This document shows positions 34,526-43,545 of a DNA stretch of 64,000 nt, piece after piece. The stretch covers positions 50,074-114,073 of the forward strand of contig JAZRLR010000025.1 in the NCBI GenBank assembly GCA_045646965.1, in the 5' to 3' direction. Every line of letters begins with the position of its first letter. The stretch's first letter is position 1. The notes under the pieces were generated by a model that searched no databases, had not been told where the DNA came from, and saw only the letters and a list, made by a program, of their open reading frames with translations. The position numbers were made by a program, and so were the translations under genes. The DNA comes from HGM04593 sp045646965 (GTDB lineage: Bacteria; Bacteroidota; Bacteroidia; Bacteroidales; Bacteroidaceae).

Positions 34526-34978
34526 ATGAAGAAGTTATTATCAATTCTGTGTTTGATAGGTGCGGTGGCATTTGTAGCCTGCAACGACGATAACGATTCT
34601 CCCAGATATCAGTTGAGCGAGAACATAAAGAATTATATCGCAGCCAACTACCCCGGAGCAGTAGTAACCGATTACGACAAGGAGCGCAATCACATCGAAG
34701 TGGATATCGTGGAGAACGGTGCGACAGGCAGCGTGAGAAAAGAGCTCTATTTCAGTACAGCTGATCAGTGGCTGCGCACCGAGTGGGATGTACGCGTTGC
34801 CGACTTGCCCGAGGCTGTGGTAAATGCAGTGAACGCACAGTATCCCGACTATAGAATCGACGATGCCGACTATGTGCAGGCCCCCGGCGAAGAGTACTAC
34901 GAGATTGAGATTGAAAAGGGTAATAAAGAGCCTCTTTTGAAGGTTGCGCTCGACGGCAGTTCTGTAGAGATGATTTAA
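34526..34978 (+). CDS. PepSY-like domain lipoprotein
   Basis: A 150-residue protein with a lipoprotein signal peptide: KKLLSILCLIGAVAFVAC, where the cysteine at residue 19 would be lipidated. The next residues are acidic (NDDNDS), in line with the Bacteroidetes surface-export pattern of acidic residues after the cysteine. The mature protein holds two PepSY-like repeats (LSENIKNYIAANYPGA near residue 35, and LPEAVVNAVNAQYPDY near 98), as in the preceding gene. The two are probably paralogues placed in different compartments, one soluble in the periplasm and one membrane-anchored. A strong terminator follows. Confidence 0.8.
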   Translation: MKKLLSILCLIGAVAFVACNDDNDSPRYQLSENIKNYIAANYPGAVVTDYDKERNHIEVDIVENGATGSVRKELYFSTADQWLRTEWDVRVADLPEAVVNAVNAQYPDYRIDDADYVQAPGEEYYEIEIEKGNKEPLLKVALDGSSVEMI

Positions 34979-35020
34979 GAGTAATTTAGGTTTTTGTGTT
35001 TATCATAGTTTTTGTGTTTC

Positions 35021-35058
35021 CCTCTCCTCGCACTTGGTGTGCGGGGAGAGGCTTTTTT
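35021..35058 (+). terminator. Intrinsic terminator after the PepSY-like lipoprotein gene
   Basis: CCTCTCC...GCAC (35021-35033) pairs with GTG..GCGGGGAGAGG (35037-35051), followed by CTTTTTT. A long G+C-rich stem. Confidence 0.88.
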
Positions 35059-35130
35059 ATATCTTCTCCCCTGCGGCAGAGCTCTTTTGTTGTCGTAGCA
35101 CCAAATTTCTCTAAAATTAACTGCTTTTAT

Positions 35131-35161
35131 TTTGTATTGCCCGACCTTTGAGTTATTTTTG
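35131..35161 (+). promoter_or_regulatory. Promoter of the metF operon
   Basis: A textbook Bacteroidetes promoter: TTTG at 35131-35134, 19-bp spacer, TATTTTTG at 35154-35161, with about 59 bp to the metF ATG. Confidence 0.75.
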
Positions 35162-35220
35162 TATTTAAATGGGGTGGTGGCGTTTGGCCGGTCGGCTCCG
35201 TTTATTTAACAGATTATTAT

Positions 35221-36168
35221 ATGAGAGTTATCGATAGCATAAATTCAGGTGATAAAACGGCCTTCTCGTTCGAGGTGCTGCCCCCTGTGAAAGGTACGGG
35301 CAGGGGCAAGCTCTTCTCTAATATAGAGAGGCTTATGGAGTTTAATCCCAAATATATAAACATTACAACGCACCACAGCGAGCCTATATATATAGACCTT
35401 GGCAACGGTACGTTCAAAAAAGGTACCATACGACGTCGTCCGGGCACGGTGGCTGTGGCAACGGCCATACAGCACCGCTTTGGTGTGCCTGTGGTGCCTC
35501 ATATCCTGTGCAACGGATACACGCTCGAGGAGACAGAGTATGTGCTCATAGACCTTCAGCTCTCGGGTATAAACGATATTCTTGTGTTGCGCGGCGACAA
35601 GTGCAAGGAGGACAGCGTGCAATGTGGCGACTCACACGCCCACGCCATAGACCTTCTGCGTCAGGTGAACCGCTTCAATGAGGGCTATTTCATCGACGGC
35701 ACGCAGATGAAGGAGCGTGGCGAGCGTTTCTCGTGTGGCGTAGCCTGCTACCCCGAAAAGCACGAGGAGGCTCCCAATATGGAGAGCGACCTTATGGTAC
35801 TCAAACAGAAAGCCGACGAGGGTGCCGAGTATGCCGTGACACAGATGTTTTTTGACAATAAAAAATATTTTGCTTTTGTGGAGAGAGCGCGTGCTATGGG
35901 AATAAATATCCCCATAATACCCGGAATAAAGCCTATGCATCGTCTCTCGCAGCTCAATATCCTGCCCAAGGTGTTCCGCGCCGACCTTCCAGAGGAACTT
36001 GTGTCGGCTATGCAGAAGTGTCGCGACGATGAGGCTGCGGCCATTGTGGGGCGCGAGTGGGCTATAGCGCAGTGCCGCGAGCTTATGCAGCACGGCGTGC
36101 CGAGCATTCATTTCTATACAATAAACGCTGTAGACAGTGTTTGTGAAATTGCAAAAGCTATTTACTAA
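35221..36168 (+). CDS. metF: 5,10-methylenetetrahydrofolate reductase
   Basis: FAD enzyme reducing methylene-THF to methyl-THF, the methyl donor for methionine synthesis. The 315-residue protein has FSFEVLPPVKG at the N-terminus with the catalytic Glu, KYINITTHHSEP, DILVLRGDK for FAD/folate contacts, and AVTQMFFDNKKYF near residue 220. IPIIPGIKPM comes later. Its stop overlaps the start of holB by one base (TAATG), so it heads an operon metF-holB-ricT-gldH. No metH-linked riboswitch is visible upstream. Confidence 0.95.
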   Translation: MRVIDSINSGDKTAFSFEVLPPVKGTGRGKLFSNIERLMEFNPKYINITTHHSEPIYIDLGNGTFKKGTIRRRPGTVAVATAIQHRFGVPVVPHILCNGYTLEETEYVLIDLQLSGINDILVLRGDKCKEDSVQCGDSHAHAIDLLRQVNRFNEGYFIDGTQMKERGERFSCGVACYPEKHEEAPNMESDLMVLKQKADEGAEYAVTQMFFDNKKYFAFVERARAMGINIPIIPGIKPMHRLSQLNILPKVFRADLPEELVSAMQKCRDDEAAAIVGREWAIAQCRELMQHGVPSIHFYTINAVDSVCEIAKAIY

Positions 36169-37307
36169 TGGGAATATCCTTTGGAAACATAGTAGGGCAG
36201 AGCTGGGTAATTGAGCAGCTTAAACGCTGTGTCGATGAGAACCGCTTGGCACACGCTCTGCTGTTTACAGGTGCCGCGGGCAGCGGAAAACTTGCCATTG
36301 CGGTGGCTCTTGCGCGCTACTTGCTGTGCGGCTCACGCAGCGCCGATGCCTGCAACAGCTGCCCCGCGTGTGTGAAGATGGACAAGCTCATACACTCTGA
36401 CTTGCACTTTGTATTTCCCGTAAAAAAGAAAAAAAACAGCCCTTCCGACACCCCTCCTGTGAGTGACGACTACATAGCCGAGTGGCGCGAGCTGCTCATC
36501 TCGAACCCATATTTCAGCTACGACAACTGGTTGCAGAAACTCGATGTGGAGAATCAGCAGCCTATGATATATGAGCGCGAGAGTGGCGAGATTCTGCATA
36601 AATTGTCGATGCAATCGCGCGAGGGCGGCTGGAAAATTGTGATTATATGGCTGCCCGAGAAGATGAAAGAGGCGGGCTCCAACAAATTGCTTAAAATAAT
36701 TGAAGAACCGCCCAAGGATACGCTGTTTATTCTGGTGTCGGAGCAGCCCGACCTCATCCTCCCCACCATCTTGAGCCGCACACAGCGCATCGAGATTCCC
36801 GCCATTTCGCAAAGTGAGATGGCCGCCGCTCTTGTGGAACGTTACGGCCTTACACAGGCCGACGCGGCACGCATAGCGCAGCAGAGCAACGGAAATATGG
36901 AAAAGGCCGAGGAACTGCTCTCGCTCGACAGCGAGAAGGCTCTCTATCTCGACCTCTTCTCGCAGCTTATGCGTGTGGCCTATGCCCGTAATATACGCGA
37001 AATGAAGCGCTGGAGCGAGCAGGTGGCGGCAATGGGCAGGGAGCGACAGAAACGTCTGCTCGACTACTGCCAGCGTATGATACGCGAGAACTTTATAATG
37101 AATTTCAAACGCAGCGAAATGCTCTATATGTCGCCCGAGGAGAGTGCCTTCTCGGTGCGTTTCTCACCCTTTGTGAACGAACGCAATATTTACGGCATAA
37201 TGGAGGAGTTGAGCGAAGCGCAGAGACACATAGAACAGAATGTTAATGCCAAAATGGTCTTTTTCGATATGTCGTTGAGAATGATTGTTTGGATAAAAAA
37301 CCGATAA
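36168..37307 (+). CDS. holB: DNA polymerase III subunit delta' (HolB/DnaX-like)
   Basis: A 379-residue AAA+ clamp-loader subunit. Seen are the N-terminal GQSWVIEQLKRCVDENRLAHALLF, the Walker-A-like GAAGSGK near residue 36, zinc-site cysteines (CNSCPACVKM near 61-69), WLPEKMKEAGSNKLLKIIEEPP near 160, and a sensor-like TILSRTQRIE. A stretch rich in Lys/Asn/Ser (KKKKNSPSD) inserts after the zinc motif. It lies between metF (1-bp overlap) and ricT (no gap). Confidence 0.9.
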   Translation: MGISFGNIVGQSWVIEQLKRCVDENRLAHALLFTGAAGSGKLAIAVALARYLLCGSRSADACNSCPACVKMDKLIHSDLHFVFPVKKKKNSPSDTPPVSDDYIAEWRELLISNPYFSYDNWLQKLDVENQQPMIYERESGEILHKLSMQSREGGWKIVIIWLPEKMKEAGSNKLLKIIEEPPKDTLFILVSEQPDLILPTILSRTQRIEIPAISQSEMAAALVERYGLTQADAARIAQQSNGNMEKAEELLSLDSEKALYLDLFSQLMRVAYARNIREMKRWSEQVAAMGRERQKRLLDYCQRMIRENFIMNFKRSEMLYMSPEESAFSVRFSPFVNERNIYGIMEELSEAQRHIEQNVNAKMVFFDMSLRMIVWIKNR

Positions 37308-38471
37308 ATGGATAAATTGAAATATAAAGAAAATAACGATTGCTCCGGAATCTGCTGCAAGGGCTGTGGCAAGATGGATGCGCCGTTGAACACCTTCGAT
37401 TGGTTGGCCGATATCCCCGGGAACGAGGAGTTTACCGACATTGTGGAGGTGCAGTTTAAGAATACACGCAAGGGATATTACAAGAATAGTAATAACCTTC
37501 CCTTGCAGAAGGGCGATATTGTGGCTGTAGAGGCTACTCCGGGCCACGATATAGGCAAAGTCTCTATGACAGGACGTCTTGTGCTCCTGCAATTGAAGAA
37601 AACCCGTCTCACCCCCGAGAGCGAGTTCAAGCGCATATATCGCAAGGCAAAGCCCGTGGATATGGAGAAATACGAGGAGGCAAAGGCTCGTGAGCACGAT
37701 ACAATGATACGCTCGCGCCAGATTGCCAAGGACCTTAATCTCGATATGAAGATAGGCGATGTGGAGTATCAGGGCGACGGTCAGAAGGCTATTTTCTACT
37801 ATATAGCCGATAACCGCGTCGATTTCCGTCAGCTTATCAAGGTGCTTGCCGATACCTTCAAGATAAAGATTGAGATGAAGCAGATTGGTGCGCGTCAGGA
37901 GGCCGGTCGCATAGGCGGTATAGGCCCCTGTGGACGAGAGCTTTGCTGTGCAACCTTTACAACCAACTTTGTGTCGGTATCAACTTCGGCGGCGCGTTTC
38001 CAGGATATTTCGCTTAACCCGCAGAAGCTCGCAGGCCAGTGTGCCAAGCTCAAGTGCTGCCTTAACTACGAGGTAGATGCCTATGTGGAGGCCGGTCGCA
38101 CCCTGCCCCCGCGTGACGCAGAACTTGAAACAGCCGACGGCACATATTTCTTCTTCAAGGCCGATATTTTGCGTGGCGAGGTCACATACTCTACCGACAA
38201 GCATATCCCTGCCAACCTTGTGACGATAAGTGCGCGCAGGGCACACGCGGTTATAGATATGAACAGGCGTGGTGAGCGTCCCGCGAGTCTCGATGCTTCG
38301 GGTGCGGGCGACCATAAGCGTTCGGTCGATTTGCTTGAGCAGGAGAATATAAACCGTTTCGACAACTCCTCAAAGGGCAAGAAACGCAGAAAAGGGCACG
38401 GAGGAAAACCACACGACGGCAGAAACAATGGCAAGGGCGACAAGGGTAAGAGGCCGCAAAAACCTGAATAG
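37308..38471 (+). CDS. PSP1/RicT-like regulatory iron-sulfur protein
   Basis: A 387-residue protein of the PSP1/YaaT (RicT) family. In Bacillus, RicT acts with RicA and RicF in an Fe-S complex that influences RNase Y and development; the role in Bacteroidetes is not established. Seen are an N-terminal cysteine cluster CSGICCKGCG (residues about 12-21), the PSP1 core with GGIGPCGRELCC near 205-216 and CAKLKCCLNYE near 245-255, and a long basic C-terminal tail ending KGDKGKRPQKPE. Starts directly after holB. Its last 44 bp overlap gldH in another frame. The link with holB is common across phyla. Confidence 0.88.
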   Translation: MDKLKYKENNDCSGICCKGCGKMDAPLNTFDWLADIPGNEEFTDIVEVQFKNTRKGYYKNSNNLPLQKGDIVAVEATPGHDIGKVSMTGRLVLLQLKKTRLTPESEFKRIYRKAKPVDMEKYEEAKAREHDTMIRSRQIAKDLNLDMKIGDVEYQGDGQKAIFYYIADNRVDFRQLIKVLADTFKIKIEMKQIGARQEAGRIGGIGPCGRELCCATFTTNFVSVSTSAARFQDISLNPQKLAGQCAKLKCCLNYEVDAYVEAGRTLPPRDAELETADGTYFFFKADILRGEVTYSTDKHIPANLVTISARRAHAVIDMNRRGERPASLDASGAGDHKRSVDLLEQENINRFDNSSKGKKRRKGHGGKPHDGRNNGKGDKGKRPQKPE

Positions 38472-38940
38472 GATATTGCTGTGCGTGGCGGCTGCGGTGC
38501 TTTGTGCCTGTGGCAACTACGAGCACAAATATCTGTCGGTGGGTGGTGCGTGGCACAGGGAGCAGGCGCTCTCCTTTGAGGAGAATCTGCAAGCTCTCGA
38601 TGAGGCTCGCACGCTCGACCTCTATGTGGGGCTGCGTTATAGCGCGGCCTACCCCTACAAAAGCCTGTGGGTGCAGGTAGAAACCCTTGCGGGTGGCGAC
38701 AGTGTAGTATCGCGCGACACGGTGTGTTGCGACATATATGGCGAGAATGGCAGACGTGGCGGCTCCACGGCGGGCACTCTCTATCAGGCAGAGTTCTTTG
38801 CCGCCTCTGTGAATGCCCTGTGGCGCGATGTGCACGCAGTGCGCCTGCAGCATATAATGCAGGATTCTTTATTACAAGGAGTCTACGATGTGGGTATCAG
38901 GCTCTCTTCTCCCTGTCAGCGTCAATGCGCAGAAAAGTAA
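38428..38940 (+). CDS. gldH: Gliding motility lipoprotein GldH
   Basis: A 170-residue lipoprotein of the GldH family, needed for gliding or type IX secretion in Flavobacterium; in non-gliding Bacteroidales its role is unclear. The N-terminus is basic and then hydrophobic with a lipobox (ILLCVAAAVLCAC, lipidated Cys near residue 28). The mature part includes YSAAYPYKSLWVQVET and ends NALWRDVHAVRLQHIMQD...GVYDVGIRLSS. The gene starts 44 bp inside ricT, and its last 44 bp run antisense to the end of rodA. No terminator is visible in the overlap. Confidence 0.85.
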   Translation: MARATRVRGRKNLNRILLCVAAAVLCACGNYEHKYLSVGGAWHREQALSFEENLQALDEARTLDLYVGLRYSAAYPYKSLWVQVETLAGGDSVVSRDTVCCDIYGENGRRGGSTAGTLYQAEFFAASVNALWRDVHAVRLQHIMQDSLLQGVYDVGIRLSSPCQRQCAEK

Positions 38941-40363
38941 ACAGCAGAATTGAAAAACCGAGGAACGACGAACCTCCGTAGCTGAAGAACGGCAACGGAA
39001 TTCCAATCACGGGCATAATTCCGAGCACCATACCTATGTTTATGGTAAAGTGAAAGAAGAAAATCGAGGCGAGGGCATACCCGTAGGCCCTGCCGAAGAG
39101 GTCGTTCTGTCGCTCGGCAAGTGTCATAAGCCGCAGTATGAAGGCTGCAAACAGCAGCAGAACGGCAGTGGAGCCCACAAAACCCTGTTCCTCACCTATG
39201 GTGCAGAAGATAAAGTCGGTGTCCTGCTCGGGGACATATTTCAGCTTTGTCTGTGTGCCGTTGAGAAAGCCCTTTCCAAATATTCCTCCCGAGCCTATCG
39301 CAATCTTTGACTGGTGCACATTGTATCCCGCTCCCGACAGCTCCTCCTTCAAGCCCAGAAGCACCTCTATGCGCACTCTCTGGTGTGGCTTGAGCACATT
39401 GTGCAGCACATATTCACACGAACTGAAAAACAATATCGAGCCTATTATATATGCGGCTATGCAGAGCCCTTTTGTCTCTTTGTGCAACCTCGCTCTGATA
39501 ATCAAGAAGCCTACATTGAATGCAAGCAGCAGGTACTGCACAATGAGTATGTTAAAGGAAATGAGATATACCGCTATCCAATATGTGGCAAGTGAGACGG
39601 CTACGTTTATGAGCAGCAGTATATTAAAGGATTTCTTGTGCTTGCACCAGAACCTTATCATTGCGAGCGAGAACCCCTGTATGAGCAGTGTCACAGCATA
39701 TTGTCCCAGGTTTATCGAGAGCGTTTCGGCCTCTGTCTCGCCAAAGCGTATACCCACAACGAAGTAGACCACCGCACTTATGGCCATAAGCAGCACAATG
39801 CCTGTCATTCCCTCGCGATAGAGCACAAGGAAGAGCGAGAGATAGACAAGTGCGCTACCTGTCTCCTTCTGCCCCACAATCACAAACATAGGTAACAGAA
39901 TTATGCACAGGCACTTTAGGAAATCGCTGTTTTTCTTTATGTTAAAACCGTGACGCCCGATGAACGATGCGAGCGTGAGGGCTGTGGCAAACTTCATAAA
40001 CTCGGCGGGCTGCAGGCTGAAAGGGCCCAGCGGAAGCCACGAGCGCGAGCCTTTGATGTCGCGTGCGACAAATATAGTGACGATACCCAGGATTATGGTT
40101 GCGACATATATGAACGGTGCAAAGTCCTTGTATTTATTCTTGTCTATGCACAGCAGCACAAGCCCCACGAGGGTGGATATGCCCATCCACATTGCCTGTT
40201 TGCCTGTGCGCTCGCTCTGGTCGAAGAAGTCGAGAAAATTGGTCTCTATATAGCTGTGGCTTGCTCCACAGATGGTAAACCACCCTGTGATGCCGAGCGC
40301 GGCGAACAGTACGATTGTCCACCAGTCTATGTGGCTGAATATGTTACCTCTCGTCTGTGCCAT
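38897..40363 (-). CDS. rodA: Rod shape-determining SEDS glycosyltransferase RodA
   Basis: A 488-residue SEDS-family peptidoglycan polymerase that works with PBP2 and MreBCD in cell elongation. It has about ten membrane helices. The family signature region contains FIFCTIGEEQGFVGS, and the end has GIMPVIGIPLPFFSYGGSS. It is about 100 residues longer than E. coli RodA because of extra helices in the middle (about residues 210-300), as in other Bacteroidetes. It is the last gene of purH-mreBCD-mrdA-rodA, overlapping mrdA by 20 bp at its start and gldH by 44 bp at its end. Confidence 0.95.
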   Translation of the reverse strand: MAQTRGNIFSHIDWWTIVLFAALGITGWFTICGASHSYIETNFLDFFDQSERTGKQAMWMGISTLVGLVLLCIDKNKYKDFAPFIYVATIILGIVTIFVARDIKGSRSWLPLGPFSLQPAEFMKFATALTLASFIGRHGFNIKKNSDFLKCLCIILLPMFVIVGQKETGSALVYLSLFLVLYREGMTGIVLLMAISAVVYFVVGIRFGETEAETLSINLGQYAVTLLIQGFSLAMIRFWCKHKKSFNILLLINVAVSLATYWIAVYLISFNILIVQYLLLAFNVGFLIIRARLHKETKGLCIAAYIIGSILFFSSCEYVLHNVLKPHQRVRIEVLLGLKEELSGAGYNVHQSKIAIGSGGIFGKGFLNGTQTKLKYVPEQDTDFIFCTIGEEQGFVGSTAVLLLFAAFILRLMTLAERQNDLFGRAYGYALASIFFFHFTINIGMVLGIMPVIGIPLPFFSYGGSSFLGFSILLFTFLRIDADREKRA

Positions 40364-42188
40364 AGTGAATTATTCTGTTTTCTATCCTTTTTGCTTTTTC
40401 CTCACTCTCTTCACTTAACTCTCCTTTGAGATATTTCTCCATAAGCAGTGCGCCGATGGGCACGCCAAACTCTGCACCGTAGCCGCCGTTCTCCACATAC
40501 ACCGCGATGGCTATCTTCGGGTTATGCATAGGGGCAAAGCCCATAAAGACACTGTGGTCAGAGCCTCTGTTCTCGGCGGTACCTGTTTTGCCACATACCT
40601 CTATGCCGGGGATATTTGCTCCGCGGCAGGTGCCGTTGAGAACGGCCTCGCGCATTCCGCGCACTACATTCTCGTATGCCTCCTTGCCTGCGAGTGTCTT
40701 GTGCGGGGTGCGATATATGCTTTTAATTGTGTCATTCTCTATGCTGCCCACAATGTGTGGCACATAGTACTCGCCTCGGTTTGCTATGGTTGCGCCGAGA
40801 TTTGCTATCTGCAGGGGGGTGAGCGTAACCTCGCCCTGTCCTATCGAGATGCTTATCACCGTGGTGGCTTTCCAGTGTCTTCCCAGGTGGCGGTCGTAGT
40901 ATTTGGAGTTGGGTATCATACCGCGCACCTCGCCGGGGAGGTCTATGCCGAGCTTGTAGCCAAAGCCCATTGATACCATATAGTCGCGCCAGGTGTCCAT
41001 AGCCTCTTGTGTGCTGTTGTATTTGCTTGAGCCGAACATTCTGTGCAGTCCCCAGCAGAAATATGCGTTGCACGAGGTTGCTATGGCAGGGATAAGTGCT
41101 GTGGGCGAGGAGTGTGCGTGACATCCGAGCTTGAAGCCTTTCATTACAAAACCCTTGTGGCAGGCAAATGCGGTCTGCGGGGTGATGATTCCCTCCTGCA
41201 GAAAGGTGAGCGCCTGTGAAATCTTGAACGTGGAGCCCGGTGGGTAGGTTCCCATAATGGCGCGGTTGAGCAGGGGCTTGCGTTTGTCCTTCGAGAGGGT
41301 TTTGTGATTGGTTCCGCGGGCGCGTCCCGTGAGAAGCCCGGGGTCGTATGAGGGTGCCGATACCATACAAAGTATCTCGCCCGTTTCAGGCTCTATGGCA
41401 ACGATGCTGCCAATCTTGTTTTTCATAAGGCGTTCGCCAAGCTGTTGCAGCTCTATGTCGAGGCCGAGCGTGATATCTTTTCCGCGTGTGGGCAGCGTGT
41501 CGAGCGCTCCCTCGCGGTATTTGCCTTGAATGCGGCCGTGAGCGTCGCGCAATAGCATCTCGGTGCCTTTGTGTCCGCGCAGTGTCTCCTCGTATGAGGC
41601 CTCTATGCCTTGCGTGCCTATGTAGTCGCCTCTCGTGTAGTATGGGTCTTTGTCTATTTTCTTCTGCGACACCTCGCCTATGTCGCCAAACAGCACACCT
41701 CCCACGCTATAGGCATATTGCCTAATGGAGCGTTTGCGCACATAGAAACCGGGGAAGCGGAACATCTTCTCCTGAAACTCGGCAAACTCCTCGGCCGATA
41801 GCTGTGTGATGAACTCCTGCTCGGTGTATGAGGAGTATCCGGGGTTGTGACGCGGGTTGCGCACCCTCTCCATCCTCTTGTCAAAGTCTTCGCGTGTGAT
41901 GCTCAACGCCTTGCAGAACTCCAATGTGTCGAGCCCTTTTATCTCGCGCGGAACAAAGGTTATGTCGTATGCGGGGCGGTTGTAGACAAGCAGTTTGCCG
42001 TTGCGGTCGTACATAAGGCCGCGTGCGGGGTAGATTGTTTTTTTGTAAAAAGCGTTGCTGTCGGCTTTCGATTTATACTGCTCGCTGAGCAGCTGCAGGT
42101 TAAACAACTGCGATACATATATGGCAAGCACTAAAAACACCGCTCCGCCCAGGATATATTTGCGTTTGTCGTAGCTGTGTATGTTCAT
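40344..42188 (-). CDS. mrdA: Penicillin-binding protein 2 (elongation transpeptidase)
   Basis: Class B PBP cross-linking lateral-wall peptidoglycan with RodA. The 614-residue protein has one N-terminal membrane anchor (about 11-32) and a pedestal domain with PARGLMYDRNGKLL. The transpeptidase domain carries the catalytic triad motifs Ser319-Thr-Phe-Lys322 (SxxK), Ser372-Cys-Asn374 (SxN) and Lys534-Thr-Gly536 (KTG). Beta-lactams would acylate Ser319. It is preceded by mreD (4-bp gap) and followed by rodA with overlap, so the elongasome proteins are made from one mRNA. Confidence 0.96.
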   Translation of the reverse strand: MNIHSYDKRKYILGGAVFLVLAIYVSQLFNLQLLSEQYKSKADSNAFYKKTIYPARGLMYDRNGKLLVYNRPAYDITFVPREIKGLDTLEFCKALSITREDFDKRMERVRNPRHNPGYSSYTEQEFITQLSAEEFAEFQEKMFRFPGFYVRKRSIRQYAYSVGGVLFGDIGEVSQKKIDKDPYYTRGDYIGTQGIEASYEETLRGHKGTEMLLRDAHGRIQGKYREGALDTLPTRGKDITLGLDIELQQLGERLMKNKIGSIVAIEPETGEILCMVSAPSYDPGLLTGRARGTNHKTLSKDKRKPLLNRAIMGTYPPGSTFKISQALTFLQEGIITPQTAFACHKGFVMKGFKLGCHAHSSPTALIPAIATSCNAYFCWGLHRMFGSSKYNSTQEAMDTWRDYMVSMGFGYKLGIDLPGEVRGMIPNSKYYDRHLGRHWKATTVISISIGQGEVTLTPLQIANLGATIANRGEYYVPHIVGSIENDTIKSIYRTPHKTLAGKEAYENVVRGMREAVLNGTCRGANIPGIEVCGKTGTAENRGSDHSVFMGFAPMHNPKIAIAVYVENGGYGAEFGVPIGALLMEKYLKGELSEESEEKAKRIENRIIHYGTDER

Positions 42189-42192
42189 AGTA

Positions 42193-42696
42193 CTATTTGC
42201 GGCGGGTGAAGCACTCTATTACGAGCGTAAATAACATTGTGAGGAGGGTGCTGCCTGCCACGCTTGTGAGCAGTGTCACGGGGTAGCTTATCGTGAAGAG
42301 CTCAAGCAGGTAGAGAATGGTGTAGAATAGTGCCAGACAGAGCGCGGCGTAGGTGGCATATCCGCTCCAGCCTACTGTGTGTACTCCGGGGGCAAAATCG
42401 TCGGCTGTGCCTTTCTGTGTGACGGCCGACAGAATGTAGTTGCGTGCAAAGGCCATAGCTGTGGCTGCGCAGGCGTTTAATCCCGGTGTGTCACCGAAAA
42501 TATCTACTACAAGGCCGAAGAGGAAACCCCACACAAGCAGCTCGTTACGCGATGTGAAGCGTGGCAGCTTGAGCAGGAAGATAAGATATATATATGCCGT
42601 GGCATATCCGAACAGATGTATGCGGCTGAACACAAGCACCTGCAACAGCGCGAGTATCACAAAATTGCGTATGCGTATGAGAATCTCCTGTGTCAT
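42193..42696 (-). CDS. mreD: Rod shape-determining membrane protein MreD
   Basis: A 167-residue membrane protein with about five helices, partner of MreC in the elongasome. It starts MTQEILIRIRNFVILALLQ and contains LFGYATAYIYLIFLLKLP and WGFLFGLVVDIFGDTPGLNA, the conserved GLVVDxF...G motif of the family. The frame is open upstream to 42975 inside mreC, but the ATG at 42696 overlaps the mreC stop by four bases (ATGA), which fixes the start. Confidence 0.9.
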   Translation of the reverse strand: MTQEILIRIRNFVILALLQVLVFSRIHLFGYATAYIYLIFLLKLPRFTSRNELLVWGFLFGLVVDIFGDTPGLNACAATAMAFARNYILSAVTQKGTADDFAPGVHTVGWSGYATYAALCLALFYTILYLLELFTISYPVTLLTSVAGSTLLTMLFTLVIECFTRRK

Positions 42697-43535
42697 TTGC
42701 CGTAGGTTGATAATTCGAGTTCTTTCTGTTCGGCTCTCTCTTTGTTTCCCACCACATAGATGTGTGTGAGGCTTGTAAAGTCGGTGAACAGTTTCACCTG
42801 TGCGCAGTAGAACATTCCGTCTTCCGAGTCTATGGTCTTTTCTACCGTTCCCACGGGTATGTCGCCGGGGAAGATAGATGAGTGGCCGCTCGTTACCACG
42901 GTGTCGCCCTGCAGCAGCTGTGTGTAGCGGGGCAGGTCTACGAGGTAAGAGTATCGGGTGTCCTTGCCGTCCCATTGCAGGGTGGCAAAGCTGTCGCTCC
43001 CTTTTATTCGGCAGCTGATATTGCTTTTGCTGTTGAGCAGGGGTATCACCACCGCAAAATTATTCGACACCGTGTAGACTATGCCTATTACGCCGTCGTT
43101 GCCAAAGACGCCCATCTCGGGTTCTATGCCGTCGGTAGTGCCTTTGTCTATGGTGATGTAGTTGTTTACAGCGTTGAACGAGTTGTTTACCACCTTGGCG
43201 GCATTGTAGAAGAATGCACCCTTGCCCTTTTTGTCCATAGCGGCAATGGCTGCGCTGTCCTCGTACTGTGCGAGCTTCTCCTCGAGGATGCTTATGCGGT
43301 CGCAGAGCTCTGTGTTGCGGCTGTGCAGCTCTTCGTTGCTGCTGCGCAGCGAGAAGTAGCCGTTTACATCGCTCATTGCAGCGAAGATATTTCCAGACAC
43401 ATTGTTTGCCGAGGTGAAGAACGTCGCGTTCTGGTAGCTGTTAAATTGAACAATAAGCATAATCCCGATTCCCTCCAGTAGCAGGAAAAGGAACCAGTGA
43501 TTATGCTTAATAAGAAAGTTCAACAGTGTGTGCAC
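42693..43535 (-). CDS. mreC: Rod shape-determining protein MreC
   Basis: A 280-residue bitopic protein connecting MreB with the periplasmic wall enzymes. It has a membrane helix at about 13-32, a coiled-coil segment (about 60-95, with ELHSRNTELCDRISILEEKLAQYED) and a C-terminal beta-rich domain with GVFGNDGVIGIVYTVSNNFA and GDTVVTSGHSSIFPGDIPVGTV. It lies between mreB (10-bp gap) and mreD (ATGA overlap). Confidence 0.94.
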   Translation of the reverse strand: MHTLLNFLIKHNHWFLFLLLEGIGIMLIVQFNSYQNATFFTSANNVSGNIFAAMSDVNGYFSLRSSNEELHSRNTELCDRISILEEKLAQYEDSAAIAAMDKKGKGAFFYNAAKVVNNSFNAVNNYITIDKGTTDGIEPEMGVFGNDGVIGIVYTVSNNFAVVIPLLNSKSNISCRIKGSDSFATLQWDGKDTRYSYLVDLPRYTQLLQGDTVVTSGHSSIFPGDIPVGTVEKTIDSEDGMFYCAQVKLFTDFTSLTHIYVVGNKERAEQKELELSTYGK

Positions 43536-43545
43536 GGCCTATCTG

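Noticed and set aside
42697..42975. N-terminal extension of MreD by 93 residues.
   Set aside because: It runs inside mreC in another frame, is rich in Arg/Gly/Pro, and the ATGA overlap at 42693-42696 gives the normal MreD start.
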